Assembly: GCF_001315105.1 (NCBI RefSeq)
Contig: NZ_BAZR01000024.1
Span: forward strand, 1-64,000
Length of the DNA stretch: 64,000 nt
From: Paenibacillus sp. JCM 10914
Lineage (GTDB): Bacteria; Bacillota; Bacilli; Paenibacillales; Paenibacillaceae
Direction: 5' to 3'
Below, one piece after another: positions 54,326 through 63,295 of this stretch (position 1 is the first letter of the stretch; every line of letters begins with the position of its first letter). The notes under the pieces were generated by a model. The model was not told the origin of the DNA and made no database searches. It saw only the letters and a list, made by a program, of their open reading frames with translations. A program made the position numbers and the translations under genes.

Positions 54326-55099
54326 ATGATGAAGCTGCAGTCTTTGAATATCCGGTATGAGGATCGATCCATTATCCAAGACTTCTCATTAGAGGTACAG
54401 CCGGGCGAAGTCATATCGATCATAGGTCCGAACGGTTCGGGGAAGTCGACAATTCTGAAAGGCGTATCAAGGCTCATCCCCTATGACATGGGTCAGGTAT
54501 TCATAGGGGAGGATGATTTGAAGAGTCTTAGTGTCAGGCAGTTATCGCGCAAACTTAGTATGCTCTCCCAAGCCAATGCAAGCCCGGCCGATATGACGGT
54601 CGAGGAACTGGTCAGCTTTGGGCGAATGCCCCATAAGAAGTGGTATAAACCGCTGGATGAACAAGATGCCCTCATCATGGAATGGGCTTTACAGCTCACT
54701 GGGATGGATCGGTATCGCGATCGACTGGTCTATTCTCTATCTGGCGGTGAAGCACAAAAAGCATGGCTGGCCATGGCTCTTGCCCAGCGTCCTGCGATAC
54801 TACTGCTTGATGAGCCGACGACCTATCTCGATATCGCGCATCAGCTTGATGTGCTGGAACTGGTAAAGTCGCTTAACCGGGAGCTGCAGTTGACAGTCAT
54901 CATGGTGCTGCATGATCTTAATCACGCTAGTACATACAGTGACAAGGTGTGTGTCATTCATCAAGGAACGATTAAAGCATACGGTCCTCCCAAGCATGTT
55001 CTTACTACGGAATTGATCCGGGAAGTTTACGGTGTTGAGGCAGAGATCGAGTTTAAAGAGGAAAACCACCCACGGATTCATGTGCTTCACAAAATATAA
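54326..55099 (+). CDS. Iron/haem ABC importer ATPase
   Basis: 257 residues, FepC/FhuC type. Walker A GPNGSGKST, signature LSGGEAQKAW, Walker B ILLLDEPTTYLD, H-loop LHDLNHA. Third gene of the Fur-regulated operon. Confidence 0.94.
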   Translation: MMKLQSLNIRYEDRSIIQDFSLEVQPGEVISIIGPNGSGKSTILKGVSRLIPYDMGQVFIGEDDLKSLSVRQLSRKLSMLSQANASPADMTVEELVSFGRMPHKKWYKPLDEQDALIMEWALQLTGMDRYRDRLVYSLSGGEAQKAWLAMALAQRPAILLLDEPTTYLDIAHQLDVLELVKSLNRELQLTVIMVLHDLNHASTYSDKVCVIHQGTIKAYGPPKHVLTTELIREVYGVEAEIEFKEENHPRIHVLHKI

Positions 55100-55129
55100 A
55101 CTATTTTTAAAGTTAAGGGAGGGCTTGTG

Positions 55130-55651
55130 ATGAAGGTTATGGATACGGAAGCAAGCAAGAAACAGTATATGGAATTTGCTAACGGCCTGAAGTCGTTGAT
55201 CCTCAGCACGATTGATGAGACAGGGAGGCCCTTTATTTCCTATGCTCCCTTCGTGCAGACACAAGGTAAGTTCTACATCTATATCAGTCGTATCGCGCCT
55301 CATTATCGCCACCTTGAAGAACAAGGGCTGGTTGATGTGATGCTGATCGCAGATGAGGTATCTACGTCAAACCTGTTTGCCCGAGAGCGTGCGCGATTCA
55401 CCTGTGTGGCCAGGAATATTGGGGAAGAAGGATATGAGGAAATATTTGAATTGTTCGCAGAGACCTTCTCAACCCCGATGATGACCATGCTGCGCGGCCT
55501 GGATTTCTCCTTATTCGAGCTTGCTCCGTCGGCAGGAAGGTATGTGGCCGGGTTCGGCCAGGCGTACGATATAGATTTGACAGCCGATAGATTCGAGCAC
55601 GTGGCACGGGAAGGACACGGTCAATCCGTATCTAATGCAGAAAAGTCATAA
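55130..55651 (+). CDS. HugZ-like haem utilisation protein (pyridoxamine oxidase fold)
   Basis: 173 residues from the ATG at 55130 after ggaggg. The split-barrel fold shows SLILSTIDETGRPFISYAPF and YIYISRIAPHYRHLEEQG near the N terminus, and the C-terminal GRYVAGFGQAYDID typical of HugZ/HutZ proteins, which bind and degrade haem to free iron. Its place behind an iron/haem importer supports this. Confidence 0.85.
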   Translation: MKVMDTEASKKQYMEFANGLKSLILSTIDETGRPFISYAPFVQTQGKFYIYISRIAPHYRHLEEQGLVDVMLIADEVSTSNLFARERARFTCVARNIGEEGYEEIFELFAETFSTPMMTMLRGLDFSLFELAPSAGRYVAGFGQAYDIDLTADRFEHVAREGHGQSVSNAEKS

Positions 55652-55689
55652 ACCGGATGAATCATTAACCATATGAAGGAGGGAATCGT

Positions 55690-55956
55690 ATGTCAACGTA
55701 TGCAACACTGCTGCCTGTATGGAACGCCATCCAGAGCCGATTTCATGAAACGGTCAGAGGCTTACAAGCGGAAGAACTCGGATTGCAGTTAGCCGGAGAG
55801 TCGGCATCGATCGGTTACATGCTGCGTCATAACGCCGAGGTAGAGTATATGTTCGCGGCCTGGTTCTTCGATCTGCAAATGCCCGAAGGCTTCAGGTTCA
55901 GACGAGCCGGGGAGCGACTGGAAGCTCTGCTGCATTCACGGACTTGGATGAGCTGA
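55690..55956 (+). CDS. DinB-like protein, N-terminal part (frame-broken)
   Basis: 88 residues, start supported by gaaggaggg. YATLLPVWNAIQSRFHETVR and IGYMLRHNAEVEYMFAAWFF fit the four-helix DinB/YfiT fold, with the His of RHNAE as the first metal ligand. Near 55915-55935 a base appears lost; AFTDLDELIQLLEAS continues in the next frame. Restored length is 163 residues. Confidence 0.7.
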   Translation: MSTYATLLPVWNAIQSRFHETVRGLQAEELGLQLAGESASIGYMLRHNAEVEYMFAAWFFDLQMPEGFRFRRAGERLEALLHSRTWMS

Positions 55957-56180
55957 TTCAATTGCTGGAAGCTTCCAATCAGCATCTGTTGGCCGGAATG
56001 TCAGCACTTCCTGAAGAGAAATGGCATGAGATCAGGAAGTGTCCGATTGGACCTTCAACGCCGCTGGAGGCTGTGGGGCGCTTAATGTACCATACGGGGA
56101 TCCACTCCGGCCAGATTTCTTTTCTCCGTAAATATGGAGCGGTGCCGCAGCAAGAGCTGGCGAAGGGCTGTGGAAATTAA
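55944..56180 (+). CDS. DinB-like protein, C-terminal part
   Basis: 78 residues continuing the preceding gene in another frame (DELIQLLEASNQHLLAGMSA; GRLMYHTGIHSGQISFLRKY). YHTGIHSGQ carries the paired His metal ligands of DinB proteins. Probably not independently translated. Confidence 0.68.
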   Translation: MDELIQLLEASNQHLLAGMSALPEEKWHEIRKCPIGPSTPLEAVGRLMYHTGIHSGQISFLRKYGAVPQQELAKGCGN

Positions 56181-56229
56181 AGCATGAGCATCTTAGCAGC
56201 TGGATGAAAATCGGATTATGTATCGAGTA

Positions 56230-56257
56230 GAGTCTCTTCGTGGAGGCTCTTTTTTGT
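56230..56257 (+). terminator. Terminator after the DinB-like gene
   Basis: Stem gagtctc/gaggctc followed by seven Ts. The rest of 56258-56579 is AT-rich and shows no gene or clear operator. Confidence 0.65.
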
Positions 56258-56579
56258 TGATCCAAGGCGCTCTTCAGCATGGTTTCCTTGATAAGTATCA
56301 CATTTCCTTGCAAAGTGTAAGAATTGTAAATATTTATCCCTTTCATTATATAAATGTATCCCTTCTCAATCAGGCGGTCAGGTTCCATGATATCCATATA
56401 TCAATTTTTTATAGCATTAAAAGTGAATGCACGAAAGGAGGGCAATCAAGCGTAATTTCCGTAATCCAGCAAATCAAGTAACCGCTTTCGAACACCTGAA
56501 TTTCAGTAACTTGCACAATGGATAAGTCATGATGTTGTAATGATCCATGCAATGAAATTTATGAACAGAGGTGAAATCG

Positions 56580-59500
56580 GTGACACGAATGATGACGAAG
56601 CACCCGAGATGGATGGTTTGGTTCCTCGCACTAATACTCATATGGACTCCGTTGTTCAGCGCGCCTGCATCCTATGCAGACGAAGGTAGACCCCCCTCAG
56701 ATGATTCTGCAGTTAGTATCAGTAATGATCCAGTATCGCTAACAAGCGCTGCATATGCTGCGCCACAAAATCTAGAATTAGTCGAGAAGACATTCAATTC
56801 AATTACAGTGAAGTGGGACCCCGTACAAGATGTTGATCCTTGGGCCATTGGATATTGGGTAACGATTCAAAATGAAGTAGGTTCAGAAGGGAAATGGGCG
56901 TCAGGTGCGGAACCTTTCAAGTTAGCTAACTTGCAACCAGCTACGCGTTATACGATTACAGTTAAAGTAAACGTGGGTGGTGCCGAAGGGAGTGAGCCCC
57001 TTGTCGTCACGACTGATGAAGACGATGGCAGCATCGTTTATGAAAAGGCACCGCTAGCGCCACCCAGTTATATGAAAGTCATCGCCGTTACGGCGGATAG
57101 TGCAACGCTGGAATGGGGGGCTAGCCCTGAAGCAACAGGATATGATACATACCTGAATGGAAATTACCACCGTTATGAGGAAGGAACCCAGGTAACTTAC
57201 GGATCGCTCCAGGTTGGAGAGTCATATACGTTTATGGCCAGAGCCCAGAATCCTTCACTAAATCCGTCATCGTCTCTTGATAGTAATGCGGTTACGATGA
57301 TATGGGGGGAACTCGCGCGGCCGCAAGGGCTGCAGATTATTACTGCCACAGCTTCAACCGTGGCGTTGGGCTGGGCACCTACTCCTGGCGCAACATCTTA
57401 CGATATTTATCAGGGGGAGGAATGGATCGGCTCGTCCAGTAATAATCGATATACCGTCACAGGTCTAGTGAAAGACCAAGCTTATGAGTACCGGGTTGAG
57501 GCAAAGAACAGTTTATGGTCTTCATCAATAAGCGATTCTATTACTGCCACTCCTGGAAGCAACTATAATAATATAACTTATTATACAGCATGGTCGGTAT
57601 ACGCCCGTGGTTTCCAACCTGAACGAGTGGACGTTTCACAGATTACCCACATTAACTATGCTTTTGCAGATTTATGTTGGAAGCTGTACAGCACAGCCGG
57701 AAAAGAATGCAGCAACGAGAATATCCCTCTCCAAGACCGCTATGTCCATGATGGTGAGATGGTTGTAGGCGATGTGGAGAAGGATCTTGAGAATATGAGT
57801 AAATTTGTAAGTAAGCGAGAGACGGATTCACCGCACTTGAAGCTGATGATATCGGTGGGAGGTTGGTCTTGGTCCAAAAATTTCTCGAACATGGCACGGA
57901 CAGAAGAGACCAGACGGACATTTGCCAACTCGGCGGTTAATTTCCTCAGAGCTTACGATCTCGACGGCCTCGATATTGATTGGGAATACCCCGTGGAAGG
58001 CGGGATAGAGACTAACTCGCGCGGACCCGAAGATAAGGAGAACTTCACCTTGTTAATGAAAACGGTACGGGAGGCACTTGATGCTGCCGGATCGGAAGAC
58101 GGGAAGTATTATCTGTTAACCATTGCCTCCGGGCAGGGGGATAACTTTACGGTAAACGCGGATTTTACGAACTCGGTGCAGTATCTCGATTTTGTCAACA
58201 TCATGGCCTATGATTACAGTGGTAAGAGTGACGAAATGGGTCATCATAACGCTCCGTTATTCTATGATAAGAATCTACCAAGACCATCAGCTCCGAGAAA
58301 TCATGTGCTTGGCGGCCTGATGGGTCATTTGAACGGTGGGGTACCGAATCACAAATTGGTGGTGGGTGTACCTTACTATGGCAAGGGTTGGGATGGATGC
58401 GGTCCAATCGGCCAGTATCAGGCTTGCAATAAAGGTGGTACGGGTTTTGGATCATGGGAAGCGGCCATCTTCGACTTCAGCGATCTTGAGGATAACTACA
58501 TCGAACAGAACGGCTACAAGCGTTATTGGAACGAATCGGCCAAAGTCGCTTATCTCTACAATGACCAGAATAAAGTGTTTATCACTTACAACGATGAGAA
58601 CACTATGAAGTACACGGCTTCTATCGTAAAATCGCTGGATCTCGCTGGCGTCATGAGCTGGGATATTAGCAGTGACAGGAATCGAACATTAACGACGCAG
58701 CTTGTTCACGACCTTCCGATCAACGGAGCCCAGAACCCTTCGGCGCTTCCGGCTCCTGCCAATCTATCGCTGGGAAGTGTTGGCGCTGGCTCCATTCAAG
58801 TGAAATGGGATGAAGTGAATGGAGCAACGGAGTACGAGGTATATGTCAACAACGCGTGGAATGGGAGGGCTTCGGCTAACAACTTTACGATCAGCGGTCT
58901 GCGTGCTTCCACGAACTATAAGATCCATGTGCTCGCGGTGGATCGAACGGAGGATGAGATTAACCGTGTCTCCAGTGCCTCGAATCAGTTGAGCGTCACG
59001 ACTTCAGGAAACAGTGCGGGTGGATCGGATGGTTCCGGCGAAACAGGTGGTTCTGGCGGATCCGGAGGATCAGGTTCAACACCACCTCCACAACCGCCTA
59101 AAGCCGAGAATCAGCTTGAAGTGAAAGTTGTACTAACAGGAGATAAGGCTGTAGTTACCTTACCAACAACGGCAGCAATTAACCGCATTAATCAATCGAA
59201 TTCCTTCAACTTTCAGATTCATGCTGGAGAAGGGGCGAAGCAGGCGGAGATAGAAATTCCGCAAGAGGTTATTGCAGCCGTTGCCAAAAAAGGAGCTCAA
59301 GCGAGCTTGTCCGTTATCGTTAACGGCATTGAATACCGAATACCGGCTTCGCTGATCTCGGTTTCCGGTCATGTGAAAGTATCGATCATAGCTCCAACGG
59401 CAACCGAAGCAGCAAGAGTGGCATCGCTCCTCAAAGGCAAAGAAGCACTGAACAGTCCGCTACTGTTCAAACTCGAACAATTGAATGCTGACAAGAGCAC

Positions 59501-60278
59501 AACCGAACTTAAGCATTTCGGCAAAACCTACGTCAGTGAGTTTGTGACCGTGGATGCAAACAAAATCAATACCAAACGTGCAGCCGGCGTAGTTTATATA
59601 TCAGCTAACCATGAGCTGCGTTCCGTACCGACCTTGTTCAAGACCAATACCGATGGTACCGTGACCGTGGAGATTAAGAAAACGGGCAACGGGATATACG
59701 CTCTCGTGCAGCAGGATATACGGTTCCTCGATGCGATTCCGAATTGGGCGAAAGAGGATATTACACAGGCAACTGCTCAGTGGATTACAGCCGGTGAGCG
59801 TGAAGGTATATTCGGCCCAGGCAACACCATGACACGCGCTGAAATCATAGCGGTCATCGTTAGAGCGCTCGGTCTCCTTCCGGACGACAGCTATTCCAAT
59901 TTCGCAGATGTAAACGCCGAATCGAGTTATGCCAGAGACATAGCAGCTGCGAAAGCGGCCGGCTTGGTAAAGGGGCGCACAGGCAATATCTTTGATCCGA
60001 ACAGCCCAATTACACGTGAAGAGTTGGCAGTCATCTTGAGCAACGTGTTGGATTATGCGGGCAAGAAGAACGATGTCAGCCTCGTATCGTTAAGCAAGTT
60101 TACGGATCGCGCGGACATTTCTTCCTTTGCGCAGGCATCTGTTGCCTTTATGGTAGATCAGAACATTCTGAAGGGAGTATCCGCTACCCGACTCGATCCG
60201 AAGTCGACCGTTACCAAAGCGCAGACCGTGGTGACCGTAATGAGAATGCTGCGGACGCTGGGTTTATCTAACGAGTAG
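56580..60278 (+). CDS. S-layer-anchored GH18 chitinase
   Basis: 1232 residues from the GTG at 56580 (gaggtg 6 nt upstream). Signal peptide cut after ASYA. Three fibronectin-III domains (about 60-330) precede a GH18 catalytic domain with ISVGGWSWS and the DxxDxDxE motif (DGLDIDWEYP, near 461-470) with intact catalytic Glu. A fourth fibronectin-III domain, a Gly/Ser linker, a beta-rich domain and three SLH repeats (AKEDITQATAQWITAGEREG; DVNAESSYARDIAAAKAAGL; DRADISSFAQASVAFMVDQN) follow. It hydrolyses chitin while bound to secondary cell-wall polymer. Confidence 0.94.
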   Translation: MTRMMTKHPRWMVWFLALILIWTPLFSAPASYADEGRPPSDDSAVSISNDPVSLTSAAYAAPQNLELVEKTFNSITVKWDPVQDVDPWAIGYWVTIQNEVGSEGKWASGAEPFKLANLQPATRYTITVKVNVGGAEGSEPLVVTTDEDDGSIVYEKAPLAPPSYMKVIAVTADSATLEWGASPEATGYDTYLNGNYHRYEEGTQVTYGSLQVGESYTFMARAQNPSLNPSSSLDSNAVTMIWGELARPQGLQIITATASTVALGWAPTPGATSYDIYQGEEWIGSSSNNRYTVTGLVKDQAYEYRVEAKNSLWSSSISDSITATPGSNYNNITYYTAWSVYARGFQPERVDVSQITHINYAFADLCWKLYSTAGKECSNENIPLQDRYVHDGEMVVGDVEKDLENMSKFVSKRETDSPHLKLMISVGGWSWSKNFSNMARTEETRRTFANSAVNFLRAYDLDGLDIDWEYPVEGGIETNSRGPEDKENFTLLMKTVREALDAAGSEDGKYYLLTIASGQGDNFTVNADFTNSVQYLDFVNIMAYDYSGKSDEMGHHNAPLFYDKNLPRPSAPRNHVLGGLMGHLNGGVPNHKLVVGVPYYGKGWDGCGPIGQYQACNKGGTGFGSWEAAIFDFSDLEDNYIEQNGYKRYWNESAKVAYLYNDQNKVFITYNDENTMKYTASIVKSLDLAGVMSWDISSDRNRTLTTQLVHDLPINGAQNPSALPAPANLSLGSVGAGSIQVKWDEVNGATEYEVYVNNAWNGRASANNFTISGLRASTNYKIHVLAVDRTEDEINRVSSASNQLSVTTSGNSAGGSDGSGETGGSGGSGGSGSTPPPQPPKAENQLEVKVVLTGDKAVVTLPTTAAINRINQSNSFNFQIHAGEGAKQAEIEIPQEVIAAVAKKGAQASLSVIVNGIEYRIPASLISVSGHVKVSIIAPTATEAARVASLLKGKEALNSPLLFKLEQLNADKSTTELKHFGKTYVSEFVTVDANKINTKRAAGVVYISANHELRSVPTLFKTNTDGTVTVEIKKTGNGIYALVQQDIRFLDAIPNWAKEDITQATAQWITAGEREGIFGPGNTMTRAEIIAVIVRALGLLPDDSYSNFADVNAESSYARDIAAAKAAGLVKGRTGNIFDPNSPITREELAVILSNVLDYAGKKNDVSLVSLSKFTDRADISSFAQASVAFMVDQNILKGVSATRLDPKSTVTKAQTVVTVMRMLRTLGLSNE

Positions 60279-60285
60279 TTTATGT

Positions 60286-60338
60286 ACAAAAGATGTCTCA
60301 CAAGTGGCAGTGTTGTTGCTTGGAGGCATCTTTTGTTC
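60286..60338. terminator. Bidirectional terminator
   Basis: Stem acaaaagatg/catcttttgt with additional pairs inside. It lies between the chitinase and the convergent SRPBCC gene. Confidence 0.75.
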
Positions 60339-60359
60339 GCGTACATGCAGGAGAAATGT

Positions 60360-60842
60360 CTAGTTCAGATGATCTCGCTTCATGGCCGGGTGTTGATATT
60401 GTTCTACTACACGCTTCAGTTGATTGAATTGCGGCTTGAGGACGAGCCGCTTGGTCAAGCCCCCCATCAGCTTACCGATGATTGTGTAATACCAGTTGCT
60501 TGGTGCAGCAGACGCCAAAATACGAACGAGCGTACCGCTTCCTGATCGGGACAGGCTGTACCTGGTTGTACTGAGTCCTTCTTTGGACGTGGTTGTGACG
60601 GTAATAAGATAGGGAGGATCGTACTCTACATATTCAGCTGGAAAGTGCCTGACTTTCTGATCAATGCGCTGCACAGAGGTATATCTTGTACCGGGGACGG
60701 GCAACTTTCTTTCTTCCTCGGATTCATATATATTTTCGATAACAAACGAGTTCCATAACCTAAGTTTCTCGTCTTCTATGAGATAAGGGAAAACTTCCTC
60801 AATATCAGCTTCAATGTATATTTCCAGCGATTGATCCATCAT
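60360..60842 (-). CDS. SRPBCC-family (START-like) protein
   Basis: 160 residues from the ATG at 60842, with aaggag 9 nt upstream. Sequence pattern DQSLEIYIEADIEEVFPYLI and PPYLITVTTTSKEGLSTTRY is that of the polyketide-cyclase/START helix-grip fold, a hydrophobic-ligand pocket. Function unknown; monocistronic. Confidence 0.8.
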   Translation of the reverse strand: MMDQSLEIYIEADIEEVFPYLIEDEKLRLWNSFVIENIYESEEERKLPVPGTRYTSVQRIDQKVRHFPAEYVEYDPPYLITVTTTSKEGLSTTRYSLSRSGSGTLVRILASAAPSNWYYTIIGKLMGGLTKRLVLKPQFNQLKRVVEQYQHPAMKRDHLN

Positions 60843-60987
60843 AGCGGTAGGCTCCTTTATGTTGACATCTATGACATGAACTAACATTGTAAGCGATAAG
60901 ACTTGTTTTGAACATAGCAATTAAGAAGAAATGCAGGATCAGGACAAGAGTTAGAATGAAATCATCAAATAGAAGAGGTGATTGAAT

Positions 60988-61398
60988 ATGGCTTTGAAAT
61001 GTTCGAATATTTTTGTGAACCTGCCTGTCCGTGACTTGGATAAAACGAAAGAATTTTTCTCCGCCATCGGTTTTGAATTTAATCCGCAATTCACGGACAA
61101 GAACGCAGCGTCTCTGGTTATTGGAGATAACATTTATGCGATGCTGCTGACGGAAGATTATTTCAAGACCTTCACCAAGAAGAATTTGTCCAATGCAAAC
61201 ACCACCACAGAAGTTATTATCGCCTTGTCTGCTGAGAGCAGAGAACAGGTGGATGAGATTGTGAACAAGGCCTTAGGTGCAGGGGGATCGCCTTCCAATG
61301 ATCCGGTAGATCACGGGTTTATGTACAGCTGGAGCTTTCAGGATCCAGACGGTCATCTGTGGGAAGTACTCTATATGGATCAGAGTTATATTGAATAA
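60988..61398 (+). CDS. VOC-family protein (glyoxalase/extradiol fold)
   Basis: 136 residues from the ATG at 60988 (agaggtg upstream). Starts SNIFVNLPVRDLDKTKEFFS and ends WSFQDPDGHLWEVLYMDQSY, both hallmark VOC stretches. Lactoylglutathione-lyase-like; actual substrate unknown. Confidence 0.88.
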   Translation: MALKCSNIFVNLPVRDLDKTKEFFSAIGFEFNPQFTDKNAASLVIGDNIYAMLLTEDYFKTFTKKNLSNANTTTEVIIALSAESREQVDEIVNKALGAGGSPSNDPVDHGFMYSWSFQDPDGHLWEVLYMDQSYIE

Positions 61399-61406
61399 AT
61401 CCCATG

Positions 61407-61452
61407 AGTGGCAGGTATTTCGGGCATGATGTCCTGGAGCCTGCCACTTTAC
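61407..61452 (+). terminator. Terminator after the VOC gene
   Basis: 9-bp stem agtggcagg/cctgccact followed by a T-rich stretch. Confidence 0.75.
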
Positions 61453-61471
61453 TTTTGCCAACATCTCCGTT

Positions 61472-61491
61472 ATATTTGTATGTGCAAACAA
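61472..61491 (+). promoter_or_regulatory. Putative MarR operator, copy 1
   Basis: 20-bp sequence identical to 61988-62007; its core tttgt...acaa is an imperfect palindrome. It lies about 46 bp upstream of the MarR gene start. Confidence 0.6.
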
Positions 61492-61537
61492 TAAATGGCG
61501 AATCAGAATGATAAGTTTAGGGAAAGAGGTAACCTGT

Positions 61538-61966
61538 ATGCTCAATACGTATATTAAGGAATGTCTTTACTTCACGGCCAATCGTCTTAGCCGGGTAATT
61601 ACCAAGATGGCGGAAGACGAGTTTGCCGCAAGCGGATTGTCGCCAACGTATGCCTACTTATTGATGAGCGTATATGAGAAAGAAGGTATCTCGCAGAAGG
61701 AATTAGGCGAAATTCTGCACCTTCAGCCCTCCACCGTCACCCGCTTGGTTGAGAAATTAATCGTTAAAGGATTGGTGTATAACCGGGTGGACGGAAGAAT
61801 GTCATTGATTTATACAACGGATAGAGGGAAGGCACTTGAGAACGTAATTTATGAGTGTTGGAACAATCTGCGCAGCCGATATGGCGCCATCTTGGGCCAT
61901 GATGAAGGGGATGAGTTATCTCAGCGGCTGTATGCGGTTAGCGATCAACTGGAAAATAAAGATTAA
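61538..61966 (+). CDS. MarR-family transcriptional regulator
   Basis: 142 residues from the ATG at 61538 with aaagagg upstream. The winged HTH reads EGISQKELGEILHLQPSTVT followed by wing GLVYNRVDGRMSLIYTTDRG. Matching 20-bp repeats lie before this gene and before the flavodoxin-fold gene at 62088, so it likely represses both. No redox Cys near the N terminus like OhrR is evident; the signal is unknown. Confidence 0.9.
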   Translation: MLNTYIKECLYFTANRLSRVITKMAEDEFAASGLSPTYAYLLMSVYEKEGISQKELGEILHLQPSTVTRLVEKLIVKGLVYNRVDGRMSLIYTTDRGKALENVIYECWNNLRSRYGAILGHDEGDELSQRLYAVSDQLENKD

Positions 61967-61987
61967 GTCTTTGTTTTTCATTCAATA

Positions 61988-62007
61988 ATATTTGTATGTG
62001 CAAACAA
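61988..62007 (+). promoter_or_regulatory. Putative MarR operator, copy 2
   Basis: Exact 20-bp copy of 61472-61491, located 80 bp upstream of the azoreductase-like gene. Confidence 0.6.
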
Positions 62008-62087
62008 ATGTCTTTGAAAGGAGGTGATAACGATCAACTTTTAGACTGTAGTGAGTGATAAAACATATTAAAGGAGAATGCAAACCT

Positions 62088-62732
62088 ATGGACAGAACCC
62101 TTATCATTAATGCCCATCCTAGAGTCGAGTGCGAGGAATCTTTAAGTCTGCAAGTATTGGAACACTTTATTAGCGAGTATCAGGCGCGAAATCCGGAGAA
62201 CTGGATAGAGCAGATCGATTTGTACCGTGAATACATCCCTGCGATTGATGTCAACTTGCTGAACGGGTGGGGGAAGATGGAGAGCGGAGATCATCTTACC
62301 GAGGATGAAGAGCGGGCGCTGGGGAGAATGATGGGAATCTTGCAGCAGTTTAAGCAAGCGACTCATTACGTAATTGCGATGCCACTGTATAATTTCAATG
62401 TGCCTTCCAAGCTGAAGGATTATATGGATAATATCATCATTCCGAAGGAGACGTTCCGATATACGGAGCATGGCTCCGAAGGACTGCTCACCGATGGTAG
62501 AAGCATCGTGGTCATACAGGGCAGTGACGGTATCTACACTGAGAACGACTGGTATAGCGAGGTTGAATATTCGCATAAATATTTAAAGTCGATGTTCGCG
62601 TTTATGGGCATTACCGATTACACGATTATCCGCGCCCAAGGCCATGCGGTTCTGGACAAGAACGATATATTGGCTCAGGGCCGATCGGCTGCGACAGAGA
62701 TCGCCAAACAGTGGAGTGAAGCAACAACTTGA
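62088..62732 (+). CDS. Flavodoxin-fold NAD(P)H oxidoreductase (azoreductase-like)
   Basis: 214 residues from the ATG at 62088; aaggag lies 11 nt upstream. FMN-binding motifs of the AzoR family are visible: LIINAHPRVECEESLSLQVL at the start, AMPLYNFNVPSKLKDYMDNI near 103-122 and VVIQGSDGIY. It would reduce quinones or azo compounds using NAD(P)H. The MarR regulator upstream and the shared operator suggest induction by electrophiles. Confidence 0.88.
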   Translation: MDRTLIINAHPRVECEESLSLQVLEHFISEYQARNPENWIEQIDLYREYIPAIDVNLLNGWGKMESGDHLTEDEERALGRMMGILQQFKQATHYVIAMPLYNFNVPSKLKDYMDNIIIPKETFRYTEHGSEGLLTDGRSIVVIQGSDGIYTENDWYSEVEYSHKYLKSMFAFMGITDYTIIRAQGHAVLDKNDILAQGRSAATEIAKQWSEATT

Positions 62733-62743
62733 CATAAATGAGA

Positions 62744-62780
62744 ACGGCCCGCCAAGTCATCTCTTGGTGGGCCGTATTGT
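62744..62780. terminator. Bidirectional terminator
   Basis: 13-bp stem acggcccgccaag/cttggtgggccgt (one G-U pair) with a 6-nt loop between convergent genes. Confidence 0.85.
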
Positions 62781-63185
62781 CTAGTTAGCTTCAACTTCAG
62801 TCGTGACTTGCCATAACACCCCATACTTATCTTCCAGCACGCCGAATAGCGCCCCCCAAAATTGGATTTTCAGAGGATCGATCACCTTGCCTCCAGCAGC
62901 CAAGCGATCAAAAGCTCCATGTGCCTCGTCATCACTCTCAAACGATAGGGAAAGATGTATGCCATTGCCGCGATCGAGCTTCTGGAATACCGTATCAGCC
63001 ATGTACATCGGAATACCGCCTGCAACAAGGCTTAAATGCATTACCTTGTCTTTCATTTCTTCTTTGGTTCCGGGAATCTCACCATGCGTTTGCACGGATA
63101 TGACCTCTCCTCCGAGTGCGGCAATATAGAACGCTGCTTGTGCTTTGGAATCTTCCGAAAAAATATACGGTGTAAGTTTGGCCAT
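62781..63185 (-). CDS. PhnB-like VOC protein
   Basis: 134 residues from the ATG at 63185 (agaggatg upstream). Starts KLTPYIFSEDSKAQAAFYIA and ends FGVLEDKYGVLWQVTTE, the pattern of PhnB/3-demethylubiquinone-methyltransferase-like VOC proteins. Substrate unknown. Confidence 0.85.
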   Translation of the reverse strand: MAKLTPYIFSEDSKAQAAFYIAALGGEVISVQTHGEIPGTKEEMKDKVMHLSLVAGGIPMYMADTVFQKLDRGNGIHLSLSFESDDEAHGAFDRLAAGGKVIDPLKIQFWGALFGVLEDKYGVLWQVTTEVEAN

Positions 63186-63295
63186 AGTTAACATCCTCTC
63201 TAGATTCATGAATTCAGTCCTCACAATCCATTATAACCAGGAAGATATGCTCCCAATTCTCCTGGACTGTTATGTTCTGTAACCCGGAAAACGAA

